Origin: Epiperipatus broadwayi
Lineage: Eukaryota > Onychophora > Udeonychophora > Euonychophora > Peripatidae
NCBI GenBank assembly: GCA_028023455.1
Contig: JAQFVV010006197.1
Location: 16,799,254 to 16,863,253 of the forward strand
Reading direction: 5' to 3'
DNA length: 64,000 nucleotides
Below are positions 10,803 through 22,700 of this stretch, one piece after another (the first letter of the stretch is position 1; the number at the start of each line of letters is the position of its first letter). The notes beneath the pieces are model-generated. The model was not told the origin of the DNA. It ran no database searches and saw only the letters and a list, made by a program, of their open reading frames with translations. The position numbers and the translations under genes were made by a program.

Positions 10803-11237
10803 TGTAATGTCTTTGCCCCTAAGCTTTTCCAGATGGGTAGAAAAACATTTACAATCTGATCAAACTCGGCTGAACAACTCTTAAAATCGTTGTGCCACAA
10901 ATAGCTCTTAATAGCTTTATGTATCCAACTTCTGTTAACAAGACTGTAACAAGTGTGTGATGTTTTCCTCTAGCAGTTTATATATCCCTCTGAGTTCTTT
11001 TGTTAAGTCTTATCTGCTACATTCCGAAAACTTAATCGCGTCTTTTCCAAATCCGTTTTATTGTTCTTACTTTAATGAGATATTTTTTATCTCTGATAAA
11101 AATAATCCCACAACTTGTTTTTAATTATAATTATTTTCCATTATAATTATTTTTACTTTCAATAAAATAAATTGAAAACTTCTGGAGTAAATTGTCTCTA
11201 GTAAACTCACTGTTTATTTCTCAACACGAATACAACA
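10803..11237 (-). repeat. 5' LTR of gag-only element
   Basis: The partner of 8829-9259, with the same TG...CA ends. It carries an extra ATTT near its plus-strand start and several CG to TG/CA changes. It would hold the promoter, reading leftward. Confidence 0.92.
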
Positions 11238-11414
11238 ATTTGTTGTTGTTTAAAAAAGTTTTAGTTTCTTTCTTTTCTCCAACTACTGTTATACTTTGTT
11301 GAATATAGTTTATGTTTATTGTTATCATTTATTTTATAGATGTTAGTAAAAAAAAAATATTTACAAAAATACGATTTTGATATTTTTTATTTTAGCATTA
11401 CAAACAACAGAACA

Positions 11415-11444
11415 CTAACCCTAAAATTAACCCTAAACCTAACC
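11415..11444. repeat. Short telomere-like CCCTAA words
   Basis: The stretch contains CTAACCCTAAAATTAACCC and CCTAAACCTAACC, three or four degenerate units of the animal telomere repeat on its C-rich strand. It sits inside the right half of Merlin copy 2. Confidence 0.5.
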
Positions 11445-11987
11445 ATAACAACTTTTACTTTTAGATGTCATTCTATTTGAAATAAAAAAAATAGCGTAAT
11501 ATCTGTTTGTAAAAAAAAAAAAAAAAATTAAAACAAAGACTAAAAAAGTAAAAAATAGCGATAACACAATAATATCTGTTTCTCTGTAGAAATAAAATAT
11601 AAAAGGAAGACTAAGAAATTTTACTTTTTATTCCGATTATGAGTTTTTAAACAACAACAACAACAAAAAAAAGCTGTAACCCCAGTAAAAAAAATCTCCG
11701 ATAGAAAATTGATTTTTCTAATAAAGCAAACTAAAAAACACGAATCAAATTGTAATTTGTTTATTTTATTTTACATTTATTATTATCATTTAATTTGTAT
11801 ACGTTAATAAAAAATATTTAAAATTAAATAATATTTAAAAAAGACGATTTTCTTTTGTTTTTATTTTCGCATTACAAAAAACACATCAAAATGATTATAA
11901 TTAATGGCCGGGAATGATCATATTTTATAGTTTAAGCGTGAAAAACTGCGCCATCGAGTGGGATATGGTGGCTATTCAATGACAACC

Positions 11988-11995
11988 GATTTTTT
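11988..11995. repeat. Target-site duplication, right (GATTTTTT)
   Basis: Matches 8204-8211 across the Merlin copy 2 element. Confidence 0.55.
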
Positions 11996-13934
11996 TTAAA
12001 AATGTGTTGCTACAGCTCTAGTTATCCTGATAATAATAGTTATTTATTTTAAGATCACTTTTTATTTTTGAAAAATAAGAAATACTGTGTTTATAATACA
12101 TATGAAATATTTATTTTCCTTTGATTAATATTTCTATTATTAAAAGAAATGAATACAGATTATTATAATAAAATTCATTTTTCTAGCAAGTATTTATCTT
12201 TCTATCTTCTTATATTTTCAAGCTTTAAATTATCCTAATGTCTTATTTTTATAATAGAATATTGATCAATTTTAAATAAAAATAATGATAAATAATTGTA
12301 TTTAATCTGAAATTATCAATTTTATTAAAAATTAATATTATATATATATATAGGAAAGGAACAGAGATCTATGTGTACATGTTCGCTAGATTTGAAATTA
12401 ACTTTTAAAATTTTTAATCTTTTATTGTGATTGTAATTTTTGAACGTATTAAATCATTTTATTTAAAAATATAAGAAAAAATAATGAGTCACACATTTTA
12501 GGGGTATAAAAAATAATTTACTATACAATAAAACAAAATGTTATTCAACACAATAATTAATTAAATGCTAAAGAGTGCAAGTAATATTTGCTGCTTGTTT
12601 ATATCTGTTGTTACAATTATTTGTGTCAATGAACTCATTTTCCATTAGAAAACTTAAATGTAATACTGGAGAACGGAAAGTCATACAACAATAAAAAGTG
12701 TTGACGTTATAAAATTAATTCATATCTCTTAATTTTATTCTACTAAGAATTTCAATGGAAATTATTTAATAGTTATGAGACAAAATGCTTATCTAATAAT
12801 AAACATTAATCACAGAAAACGGTCTATAGTGTGTGAATAACGTCTAATCTATCTTTAAAACAGTCTGAAAAAATTATCAATCAACGAAAACAATTTGTAG
12901 CAATTTGATAAATTGGTTTTTTTAAGTGCAACTATACAAATAAAAGTACTCACATTAAAATTTTGTGTATGTGTGTTGTTTTTTAAAATACCAGAAAATC
13001 TCTTAACAAAATACTTGTTATCAAGTGATATACTATAAGTATAACAAAATAAATTCCAAGAGAAATGTTTAATGAATTAAAAAATGAACCAATCTAGCAA
13101 CTGACATTGTTTTTGTATTACTATCTCTTTTAATCTCTAGTAAATGACATTTAGTGTTGAAGTATATTATCTCTTTTTATTGTTATAATTATAATTTTTT
13201 TCTTTAAATTTGGACTTAATCGTCATTATCTTTATTATATATACAGTTATACATCAGAATCGGCCTGAGGGCAGTGCGAAGGTTGTGACTGCACTAGTTC
13301 TTAATTTATCAAGGCCTCATGCCTTACTAAACGTAATTATATTTCCTTTTTTATTTCTGACAAAATTTTAGAATTTGAAGACCCAATCACATCGAAGTGA
13401 TATATAGAATTATGGAAGCGCTGGTTATGCACTGATGTAGATTTTTTAACTACCTTCGATGTACATGCTTGAATATTTTACAATATTTTGGTTATGTTAA
13501 TATGAAATCAGCATAGTTCAAGAATGATTTTCTTTGTTAGCACTTTTATTTACTGAATCAGAATTCACACAAAAAAAGGATAAATTACGATGAACATTAA
13601 TAGATTCGTAATAAAAATAAAATATATTTTTTTGCATTATATGTATATTTTATTTTCTCAAATATTCATTCAATAAAATTTCATAAAGCCATATTTATAA
13701 TTTATAAATAATAATTATTTATACATGATAAATATTAATATAGGCATTTTATTTTGCATAAACAAAATAAAATATATATAATGCAAAAACTTAATTTTAT
13801 TTTCTTGAATGTTTTTTTTTTTTAGCGAATTGTCATTCAAAATAAATAAAAATTTTAACAAAGAAAAATTAAGTTGTTCTTGACTTGATTTACAATATTT
13901 GTAAAGCAACATATATATATATCAGCAATTCAGA
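11996..13934. other. AT-rich non-coding stretch
   Basis: Nothing recognisable over almost 2 kb apart from a (TA)n run near 12340 and a short GC-richer patch at about 13258-13325 (CGGCCTGAGGGCAGTGCGAAG) that I could not place. Confidence 0.4.
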
Positions 13935-15170
13935 TATGGTGATGTGATGTGATACACTGTAACGTCTCCATATACTGAGTCAAGAATCTCTCAGCAACTA
14001 TGCCCAAAGAAACTTGTTAGCCGCTTTGACTTCCCTTTTCATTCCCCACCCTATGTTTTCCCATATTCTTCTCTATCCTGTCAATCCCATTGCCACAACA
14101 TAATCTTTTTCAACTCCATCACCTTTATATCTACATCCCCCCTGTCTTTTACCAAACCCAGCATAAAAACCAATAAGGCACTTTCTGTATAAACACTTTA
14201 TATTTTTTATTCCACAACTTCATTATTTGTACCCTTTCTGCTTTCAGGCATTTACATTCAATTAACAGATGCCTAATATTGTCTATGCCTTCCTTACACA
14301 ACTTTCATACTAATTCACCCATACTTTTCCATGTATATGTATATTCCCTTGTTGCTAAAGATCCCATAAACCTTAAACAGTAAATTATTTTCCTTGCTAT
14401 TATCATAAATTAACTCACACCCAATATTCTGTTTATTTCTATAAATATTTAATCTCATTTTATTCTCCATTCTAGTTCTCCATCTCTCCAACTGCCTATA
14501 TTTTATTAATGCATCTATTCTTCTATCCCATTCCTTAACACTAAACAATTCTCCTAACACAATCATCTCATCTTTTGTATAAGTATACTGACATAGTCTT
14601 GATCCAAATCTTCTGCATGTCACCTTACCTTTCTCATCCATCTTATTGCCTGCCCTTTATTCATAACCCAATTAAATACTATTTTAGCTATTTTTTTATT
14701 ATTCATAAACTGCAATCTACTGAACATTTTCATTTTGCTTTTTGCATCTCTCATATAAAAACGTGACCATCCCATTTCTCCTTGAATTGCCTCCTTTGCC
14801 ATCTACACTTCTGCATCTAATGCATATCTTTTTATTTTCTTTGTATTTTTTCAAATTAATCTAATACCTCTTTATTAACACATAATGCATCATTATCATA
14901 TGTTAACCCTGCTACTGCCACTCCCTTCCATACAATTCTAGCTACATCATATTTATTATATGAGAACATTGTTAACTTCTTTATCAATCCCTTTCTTTTC
15001 TTTGCTTCATTTATCAATTCTTTCTCCCATTCATCCAAGCAATTTATCTGATTACTTATGCTAGGATATATGCCTACTGGTGGCCTTGTATGGCCACCAT
15101 ATTTTTGTAACCTTTTGGAAAATTGTGGACAATGCCAAAATGTAGTGGCACAATAGAAAAACATTCAATA
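13935..15170 (-). mobile_element. Non-LTR retrotransposon (LINE) 3' end, family A, copy 1
   Basis: The minus strand carries the region downstream of the reverse transcriptase in several broken frames. Blocks in order: VAGLTYDNDALCVNKEVLD (14856-14920), IQGEMGWSRFYMRDAKSKMK (about 14730-14790), EWDRRIDALIKYRQLERWR (about 14465-14530), and near 14240-14320 IRHLLIECKCLKAERV, the end of a CCHC-type zinc knuckle whose first Cys codon is TGA. The 3' end is a short repeat of ATCAC/ACATC units at 13935-13955. The copy at 63182-64000 shares all these blocks. Such domains follow the RT in several LINE clades; I cannot assign the clade without a search. The copy is truncated at its 5' end and full of stops. 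Confidence 0.72.
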
Positions 15171-15516
15171 AAGTTTATACTTTTTCAATTTATAAAAAAA
15201 TGGAATTAATAAGTTGAGGAATGGACTGTTTCTGTAAAAGGAAAATTGTCTGTACATCCTTTGATAACAATAAGATATAAAAATAAAAAATATATTTAAA
15301 AAAAGGGTACAGCTTTTATGCTATATAAATTTTTTTGTTTGTTTAATTATTTGCTTAGTTTTAATGAATTACTCACTTTCTAGATAAAAAATATTTGGTG
15401 GCACTACAAAAACTTTTGAAGTGATACAAATTTAAAAACTATAGATCATAATCATGGAAACAGATTTTATGGATGTAAATTTGTTTTATTGAGAGTCTCT
15501 GAAGGAAATAAAAAAT
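15171..15516. other. AT-rich spacer
   Basis: No feature seen. It ends with TAAAAAAT (15509-15516), which may be the left target duplication of the next element. Confidence 0.35.
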
Positions 15517-17027
15517 GGTACTGTTCCATTAGCTCATGTTAGCTGCTTGATGGTGCCATTTATATGCAAAAACACATACGCCATTTATGTGGCCACTGCT
15601 GAACCTTATTTCTATGCAAAAGCACCAAAAGAGGCCATTTTGCATACTGTTCTGGTGACCAGCCTGCTGCTTCATGTTAAGCCCTTTATCCTGATGCTCA
15701 CTGTTCAAAGTTCATTACAATATCATGTGAGGGTGTCTGGACCAGCCTGCCACAACTCTTCAAATATGCATGTCAAAGTAATTAGCTTACAAGTCATCTG
15801 ACCTACTATTATCTCCTAATAATTGTAAACCCATCGCCATGCTTCCCTACTCAATTTGGAATCTTCAAAAAATTCGGAAAGGGTACATCCAAGCAAGATT
15901 TTGACCAGCTCACATTTGCGCGAGAACACGTCTGCGACAAATAAATAGTGTTTGACTGCAAAACCAAGTCATTCAAATTGTGCCAACTGCCATCCATAGA
16001 AACTGGTGAGGTGGCATTTTTACAGGACAATAACATACTTTTCGATGCCAGGAGATGGGTATGTAGCAAAACGATGGAACTGGAGATATCCAAAACCATC
16101 TCACAGTTCAGATGCAATTTCCAATTCTGTCAGTGAAAGTGTTCTCTTCAAAAGGAGACCTGCTTCAATTGCTCCAGAATCCCATTCACTTTGAAAGCCT
16201 TGGTGTGATCCAGGTTCAGGAATAAAGCATAATTCGGTAGCTTATGTTCATTTCTTTGGTTTGCCCATTTAAAAGGAGTTCACTTCGGGCATCTCCAGTA
16301 TTTAAGGATTGGCCGATGAAGTATTTCAGAAAGCAATAAAAAATGTAGACATAATACAGTCAAACAACCTTATTAACATTAATATATAGATATACCATCC
16401 CATATGTTACTATGCTACAAAAAAAATTCATTATGAAATAAATAAAAACCCATTTTTTTCCTTAAAGACATTTAATTAATTTAGATGTGGTTATTATATC
16501 AGCATTTTATTCTTATCTGAATAATTATTAATAACTCTCATCATTGAACTATTTATGCACATAAATCTGATTCTTATTGAATATATAAATGCATGAAAAA
16601 GATCTCATGGTACCTTTCTATTCCAAAGATTAAATTAGCAGACATGTATATAACTATTGGCCTTCTAATGTGTAATTAATTAATACATATCTGTTTTGAT
16701 TAAGTATGCATATATAATAAATATAACTTGTCAAATTTATTTACAAACGAGTTTCGCCTTACATAGCAGGGGCAGAGTAAAATTTGAAGAAAAAATTGTT
16801 TTGAACTTATTTTCATCCAATTTCTTCTCATTTATATACATATATTCCACATCAACTAAATAACATATAAACAAACTTGTTGATTTTGTAGATACGCTAA
16901 CATACATTAATATATAAAGACATTAAAAATTAATTTTTATGCTGGTGGCCCAGTAACGGCATATTTCTGTGTCTTTGCATAGCATCAACACTATCAAGTG
17001 GCTGACATTAGACAACAGAACAGCACT
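15517..17027 (+). mobile_element. Merlin-class DNA transposon (copy 3)
   Basis: The left TIR starts GGTACTGTTCC at 15517. The reverse complement of the right end starts AGTGCTGTTCT at 17027. Both continue through a (T/C)AGC(T/C)(G/A)CTTGAT box and then ATGCAAA(A/G)ACACA and GGCC, an inverted match of about 80 bp. Flanks are TAAAAAAT (15509-15516) and TAAAAAAA (17028-17035), an 8-bp duplication with one mismatch. The interior carries a decayed transposase N-terminus at about 15850-16200. At 1.51 kb it is about the length of a small complete Merlin element. Confidence 0.78.
15850..16200 (+). pseudogene. Merlin transposase N-terminal relic
   Basis: The frame near 15948-16136 contains FLQDNNILFDARRWVCSKTM followed by ISQFRCN. 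This resembles the start of ISXO2-like transposases, where a helix (W/F)L(Q/K)..(G/N).(L/I).. precedes a C..C..M...(W/F).C zinc-binding pattern; the first Cys of the usual CP.C pair is not evident. Shortly after, a second frame gives RRPASIAPESHSL, placed like the family's (K/R)G(S/T)(F/W)F..S.L segment. The catalytic DDE half is not recognisable further along. Position inside the copy 3 TIRs supports the call; the protein match alone would be weak. Confidence 0.5.
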
Positions 17028-17345
17028 TAAAAAAATAAGAATATTGGATTGAGCATAGTTGTTTATGACTTCATTTGTCTGTCTACTGTCATCTCTTCTA
17101 TCAATATATCCATTCCAACTTCTTTTCAGTCTCGTAACTACCTTGATATGATATCAGGTTGTATTTCATTTCAATATTTCGTGTTAATCCTCATATTATT
17201 GTATTATTAAATGCCCTAATTTCACACCCATAAACAAACATATTTAGTTCATTTAAATATTAAATTATTTCATTAAAAAAATACCATTCATATTAGTCAA
17301 TTTATATCTCTAGAATCAATTATACTTTTATCTAAACACCAAAGA

Positions 17346-17444
17346 TTGGTGGTCGAGAGGTCAGCGCGACTGCCTTACACTTGCAGGCAGTTGCCCGGGT
17401 TGCAGGATCGCATCCTGGCCAATGCTATGACACTTAAAAAAAAA
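17346..17444 (+). mobile_element. Short tRNA-derived SINE, copy 1
   Basis: Starts TTGGTGGTCGAGAGG, then a hairpin-like CTGCCTTACACTTGCAGGCAG segment shown here only by its ends (CTGCC, GGCAG), a B-box-like GGATCGCATCC at 17405-17415 and the tail ATGCTATGACACTTAAAAA. The 51192-51292 copy has the same head, B box position and tail. SINEs of this kind are transcribed by RNA polymerase III from internal A and B boxes and moved by LINE enzymes. No clear target duplication is seen around this older copy. Confidence 0.75.
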
Positions 17445-18819
17445 CTTTACTTTTAAATTATTAATATCAAGTTTAGTTTCTTATGTGTACATTTTTTTTT
17501 ACTACTTATTTTTATTCACATTTTGCTTCCATCTGATAGCTGTTATACATTTCTTACAGGACTAAAATATTATTTGCTAAAACAATATTAAATCATCTTT
17601 GCTTTTCTTTTTAATCCTGTAAAACAGCTGTAAAAAATTTTACAGATGAAATTATTCACTATAAAATCTTATTTACAAAATTTTGTTAATATCACTACAT
17701 CGTCTATTCACTACTTTTGAATTTGGTATTTAAAAAGTGAAATGATTTTTTTTAGTCTAGAAGTACAATGCTAAATAGAAACACCATTCATTAATCCTTT
17801 CTAGAGCTTTCCATAGTATTTAGTAATGATCTATCATGTTATAATTGCTTTTAAATCCATCTTCTTTAATTCAATAATGTTCTCTGTAATGATTGCAATT
17901 AATATCTAAAATATAAATAATAAATCTGTAATTCTTAATATTTTCTCTTTCATCTTTTTTCAAATATCAATATCTTTAAAGCATTTTCCCACATATTGCA
18001 TGTCTTTATCAATTTATGCTTTATGTATTAACTTTGCCAATGATTTCATAGCTCTTCAATTTGATTTGGAATATATGGAATTTCAGTCAATGTTATTATA
18101 TAGGCAGTTTTGTTTTTTTAATCTTCATTACTATGGAATTCTTTGAATACTTATAGTTGAAATAACTTTTCTTTCAAAAACTAAATATGTTTTATATTTT
18201 TAATACTTATCCCTATAATAAAGAACAAAGTTTTGTTAGAGTACATCATATGCTAATAAACTTATTCTTAAAATCCTTCAGTCCTAGTTCAAAAAGAATT
18301 GTCAGATGTACAAATTGGTTTAAAAAAATAGAATAATAATATCCACTACTGGTATAACTTGATTAACTGAAAAAGCCAAGGAATACTAGGTGGTTTATGG
18401 ATTACAATGAAAAGTTATGATCAAACTAGACAAGAATGAAACAATAATTTTATAATGACCATGAAAGATGATAGGACTGCACATTATCATCCAATCTATT
18501 TAATTTGCAGAGTGAATATAAAATAAAAAAATCTATATTGGATGAAGACAAATGTAGATTTGAATATAATGAGAAAACATCAAATCTTATGTATATTTAT
18601 AAGGCCATACTTGTAGCTAAAATAAAAAAGATGTGAAGATTCTTACTAAAATAGTTTTAAAAAATGAAGTGAAAAAATGAAAAAACAGTTAAATATAATT
18701 AAGACAGAATCAAAAGTTGATAATAGTTTTTCTACATCATTCAATATTAACAAATAACCCATCAGACTCATTGTAAACTAATATGGATGAAATTGCCATG
18801 AAAGATTTCAAAAAGATCT
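17445..18819. other. AT-rich non-coding stretch, possibly decayed LINE
   Basis: No firm motif. The last few hundred bases (18350-18800) precede a LINE tail motif and may be older parts of the same element. Confidence 0.3.
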
Positions 18820-19015
18820 TTAGTTATAGGCACATATATATTTTTAAAAATCTAGATTGGAATTGTTCATCCAAGTACACTTCCTTTATGACTGTAAAAG
18901 TTGGGCATTGAAAAATAGAATAAAAAGTATTGACGCTTTTAAATTTGGAGTAATAATAAGAAAAATAAACAAATGGATCTTTAATCAAATTAAACAGAAT
19001 CTTTTCTATAAAACA
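18820..19015 (+). pseudogene. LINE C-terminal relic (YG.E.W-type motif)
   Basis: From 18887 the plus strand reads YDCKSWALKNRIKSIDAFKF, then GVIIRKINKWIF. This matches the segment Y(G/D)(C/S)E(A/T)W(T)L.....(R/K)IDAFE(M)WC.RR found after the RT domain in RTE-type and related LINEs. Short, without flanking RT blocks I can place. Confidence 0.55.
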
Positions 19016-19209
19016 CAATCAGGTAGTTAAAATTATCATATTTTGTCATAATCCAATTCATTAAAAAAGGGTACATATACATGTGCAAAATGTGGGTGGT
19101 AAAAGAAGATGAGATGGGTGGACTCTAGTATCACAGTAATGAATTTGCTACTCATATGATTATCAGAAATAGATGAATCTTAATAACTAATAATTAATTA
19201 TTGTTATGT

Positions 19210-19760
19210 AAATATTTACAAATGTTTATTCAATTCATCAATTGTTAAAGCAGATATTGATATTGTTGCAGCACATGGTGGTAACTTATATAGAATGGAA
19301 AAAGGATGGCCAATGGATTTGGCTGTAAGTGGATTATTAAGTAGTTTGTTTGTAGATAATATAGAACAGTGAATTGTGCACCCCATATTAATAAGAAATG
19401 AAAACACATTGTATTGTAGATATGTGGATGTTTTGATATGTGGGCAACTAGACATTATAAAACAAATTTTTGATAGTTTGCAGAACCAGGATGGTTTAGT
19501 TTCGACAATAGAAAGAGAAGACAATTCTAGTATTAAATACCTGGATTTGCAAATATCAAGGGTGGATGATAAATTAGTATATAAAATGGTTGTAAAACAT
19601 ATAGATTATAGAGGTTATATTCATCCAACATCTAATGTTCCTTTAGTACACAAATTAGCTGGTTTTAGAGCTTTTTTAACATGTAATCAACGACTGTGTT
19701 CAAATGAAATGTTTAAAAAAGATAATATAAACTGTTATACATAAGATTTGATACAAGTGG
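19210..19760 (+). pseudogene. Penelope-like reverse transcriptase relic, copy 2
   Basis: The block LYRMEKGWPMDLAVSGLLSS (about 19289-19348) aligns with the family's (Y/F)....G..MG.P(L/V)SP(V/I)(L/I)(A/S)(N/S). After a TGA, the open frame 19376-19744 has LYCRYVDVLICG, the RYVDD active-site block with the second Asp replaced by Val, then IKYLDLQISRVDDKLVYKM, the family's (L/F)(P/K).LD..(I/V) strand, and KHIDYRGYIHPTSNVPLVHK, the ....(T)...(Y)(I/L)H..S..P..(H/V)K region. RT thumb follows; no GIY-YIG domain is seen downstream. Inactive by both the stop and the catalytic change. Confidence 0.75.
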
Positions 19761-22700
19761 GTTATAATAAACAAATGCTATTATCAGAAGTTCTAAAATG
19801 AAAAGCAAGGGAAAGTTTATTGCATGAATCAATGAAACCAGCATGGGTGAGCTATCACTAGCTTAGACTAATGACATCATAATCTCTGCAGAACTTGCTG
19901 CATGGCCAAACACTTTTAAGATCACCAAGGTTGATTACAGTGCAAGAACACAAATGGTAAATGAATACAATGGAGTATGAAATATAAAATGAGAGAAAAC
20001 TTAAATCTCAAATTTAACAAAATAGTAAAATTAGAAAATACTCTGGTGTAAATGATTTAAAATTAATAAAACATTAAATCTATGATTTAAGAAAAACATA
20101 CATATAATACGGGTGAATCACCACCAAACAACTGGCCAAAACTAAGCTAAGTATAATAATTAAAAGTCTCAATAGGAGACAGGTAAGTAGTTTAGAAAAT
20201 TATTTAATGTCTGCCCAAGCATTTATCAGGAAAGTGAAATAATTAGAATTACAAATAACTTTACAAACTAAATTCCCAGTACATGCTCTGACAAATAAAT
20301 TTAAAGCAAAAAAATAGAAGATCAAATAAATCTAACAAACAAAATACTAAAGTTTAAAATAGATTTTTATAAGTGTATTCATTAGAGAGTGTATATGAGT
20401 TGAAAATATTAAAACATTAAACGCCTTAGCAGAAAGAAATGCTCTATCACCTACAAATTAAAAGGGGATTAATAGTATCTTCCTGCTGGCGATTTATAAA
20501 AGAATAATTCTAGTTTTCCAATTCAGTGATATGAAAACCATATGGTCTTGTAGGAAATCAATAAAACAGCACCGGTGAGCATTTCTTAGCCCGGAATAAG
20601 GCATCTAGACAAGAACGTCATTTTGCTGACAGGACAGCTCATGATTACAACAGTTAATGCAATTCATTATTGATTTCACATACAAGACAAGAAAACTTAC
20701 AGAATGATTATGATCTTACGTAATCTGGAAATGACACAAAATCTCCAACTTCAGAAAAACTAGATTAACAAACATGATAAAGCACCAGTCAAAAGATTTG
20801 CGGTTTGCAAGAAACACAAACTAAATGTATTTTAAATTATTTATTGAACACTAAAATAGGGACAGAGAGCAAACTAAAATTTATGAAAGACTGCCAAAGC
20901 ATTTAGCAATAGTTAGTAAAATAAAAGGAGACATAATAAGCATATAAAATATAAACTCACAATACACTCTTTAATAAATAAAATTGAAAGCAAACTTGGA
21001 ATCCTAAAACTAAGATTCCAAGACACACTATAAATACAAAGAAAAGCAAACACATAATTATAAGATTAAATATCTAGAAAAACTTTATACAGCAGATTTA
21101 ATTTTTTTTTAGATTTTAGATTGAGCGGAGATTTAACTAAAGATTTTATATACCCTGGAAAGAATAAGAAATATTTTTATCTTACAGTAAATCAGAGTCC
21201 ACGTTTTTCAAAGAGTGTGCACATTTATTTTTGAGTTCAAATTTTCAGGTGTTTCATTGCTTTACGGCAGCAAGTGTAGAGGCATATTTTGGGATTCTTT
21301 TTACTTGACTTTCATGGCATGACAGAAGAACAGTTGAAAATCAGGAGTCCATCCTTAAATAAATTAGCAAGGCATGTCATAGGTTAGAAAACAGCAGTGA
21401 ATTTTGACACCTTCAAGAAACAAAATCTTTTGTTAAAAGCAAATTTTGAAAGGAAATTAAATGTCCGAACTGCCAACACAATACGAATCTCAGCAGACTA
21501 ATATAAAGTGAATAGTGGAATTATAGGAAGCTCAATCAATCATTTTGAATAGCTTGTTCCAGCCAAGAATAATCTAAATGTCCGAAATTTTTGGGGTTAT
21601 TTATATCCTCTCACTATCTCCTGCATAAACTTTCTTGTTTTCTAGTTATAAGCCTTAGCCCAGGGCAAATCTTTATCTCTTGCTCAACCTTATTTAAGAA
21701 TTCTAACCAGGGATTATCTTATAGAAAAACAACAACACAAAATTAAATCTCCACTTTTAAAATCAAACTAAAAATGGATCATAATTAAAATAAAAAAAAC
21801 AGGAATGCAATTAAAAAGTTTGCTTGCTTTTAATTAATATGATAAAAAAATAAAACCAAGTGGTAAAAAAACTATTTTAGAAATCAAATTTATAAAAAAA
21901 ATGAAATGACATTTTAAACATAAATGAGTATGTGTGTTAATACATGTACTCTTATAAACAACTTTTAAATGGTTTTAAACTTTAGAATATAATGGAAATA
22001 AAAGTTGGTTTTATTTTTGGCAATGAAACCATTAAATCAGATAAACTATCTGGCTCAATATATATATAAAATAATTATTAAGTTACCTAATATCACTAAC
22101 TAAGACTCAAAACATAGAGATAACCAAAGATCAAGTTATGTCTTAGCAATTAAATGAGAAAGAAATAAAATTGGAACTCAATTACACAATTATTAATTAT
22201 GATGTATTCAACAATAATTGAATACAAAATCGTGAAATGAAAAAGTAATTTAACACATGCTAATTACCAGAAGTCAACTACACTATAAAACTAAATCAAC
22301 TAATTTCCAAATCAGTTTCATTTTTTAAAAAATGAACTAGTCACTATGCATATTTATTTTGCTGTGTTCGAATACTGAACACATCATAAAGATGAATCAA
22401 TAATTTGGATGAATTTTCTTTATTTATAAAATCTTCATTAGCAGAGAACTCTAATATTCAAGTAAAGAGTAAATAAATTACTCTTTAATATCATCAATAA
22501 TAATTTCAAAAACAAAATTATCTTTAATATAATAATTAGAGAAATTCTTAATGATATCATTTTAAACTTGAATTCCAAAAAAGACAAATATTGTCAAGCA
22601 TATTTATATATCTAAATAAATTTATTTTAAGAAGATTTTAAGTTATAGAAAATGCATCATGAGTAAACATATTTTCCCATAGAATTAAATGTTATTGTTT

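Larger units (their letters stand above)
8829..11237 (-). mobile_element. Gag-only Ty3/Gypsy-class LTR retrotransposon
   Basis: Two direct repeats of 431 and 435 bp, each starting TGTAATGTCT and ending ATACAACA on the plus strand (TG...CA ends), flank a 1543-bp interior. The 5-bp sequence ATTTG lies immediately outside both ends (8824-8828, 11238-11242). The gag frame and the order of primer site and polypurine tract place the element on the minus strand. No protease, reverse transcriptase, RNase H or integrase motif is present, and the interior is too short for them. This matches the TR-GAG class of non-autonomous LTR elements. The LTRs differ at about 18 positions by eye plus a 4-bp indel; several are CG to TG/CA changes. 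It is inserted inside Merlin copy 2. Confidence 0.9.
8212..11987. mobile_element. Non-autonomous Merlin-family element (copy 2), split by an LTR retrotransposon
   Basis: The left TIR starts GGTAGTCGTCGAAAAGCCAC at 8212. The right TIR, read in reverse complement from 11987, starts GGTTGTCATTGAATAGCCAC. Both continue CATATCCCACT(T/C)GATGGCGC, an inverted match of about 55 bp. The CTTGAT box lies 29 nt inside the GGTA start, exactly as in copy 3. Removing the nested LTR element (8829-11237 plus one 5-bp duplication) leaves about 1.36 kb with no transposase-like frame, so it would have needed enzyme from another copy. The right half has AT-rich duplications and telomere-like CCCTAA words. Confidence 0.8.

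Noticed and set aside
15851-16117. 88-codon minus-strand open frame
   Set aside because: Opposite strand of the Merlin transposase relic; the plus-strand frame carries the family-like residues and the TIRs bracket it.
17346-17420. Possible tRNA gene
   Set aside because: B-box-like sequence is present, but the acceptor stem does not pair, the head and tail match the second SINE copy, and an A tail follows.
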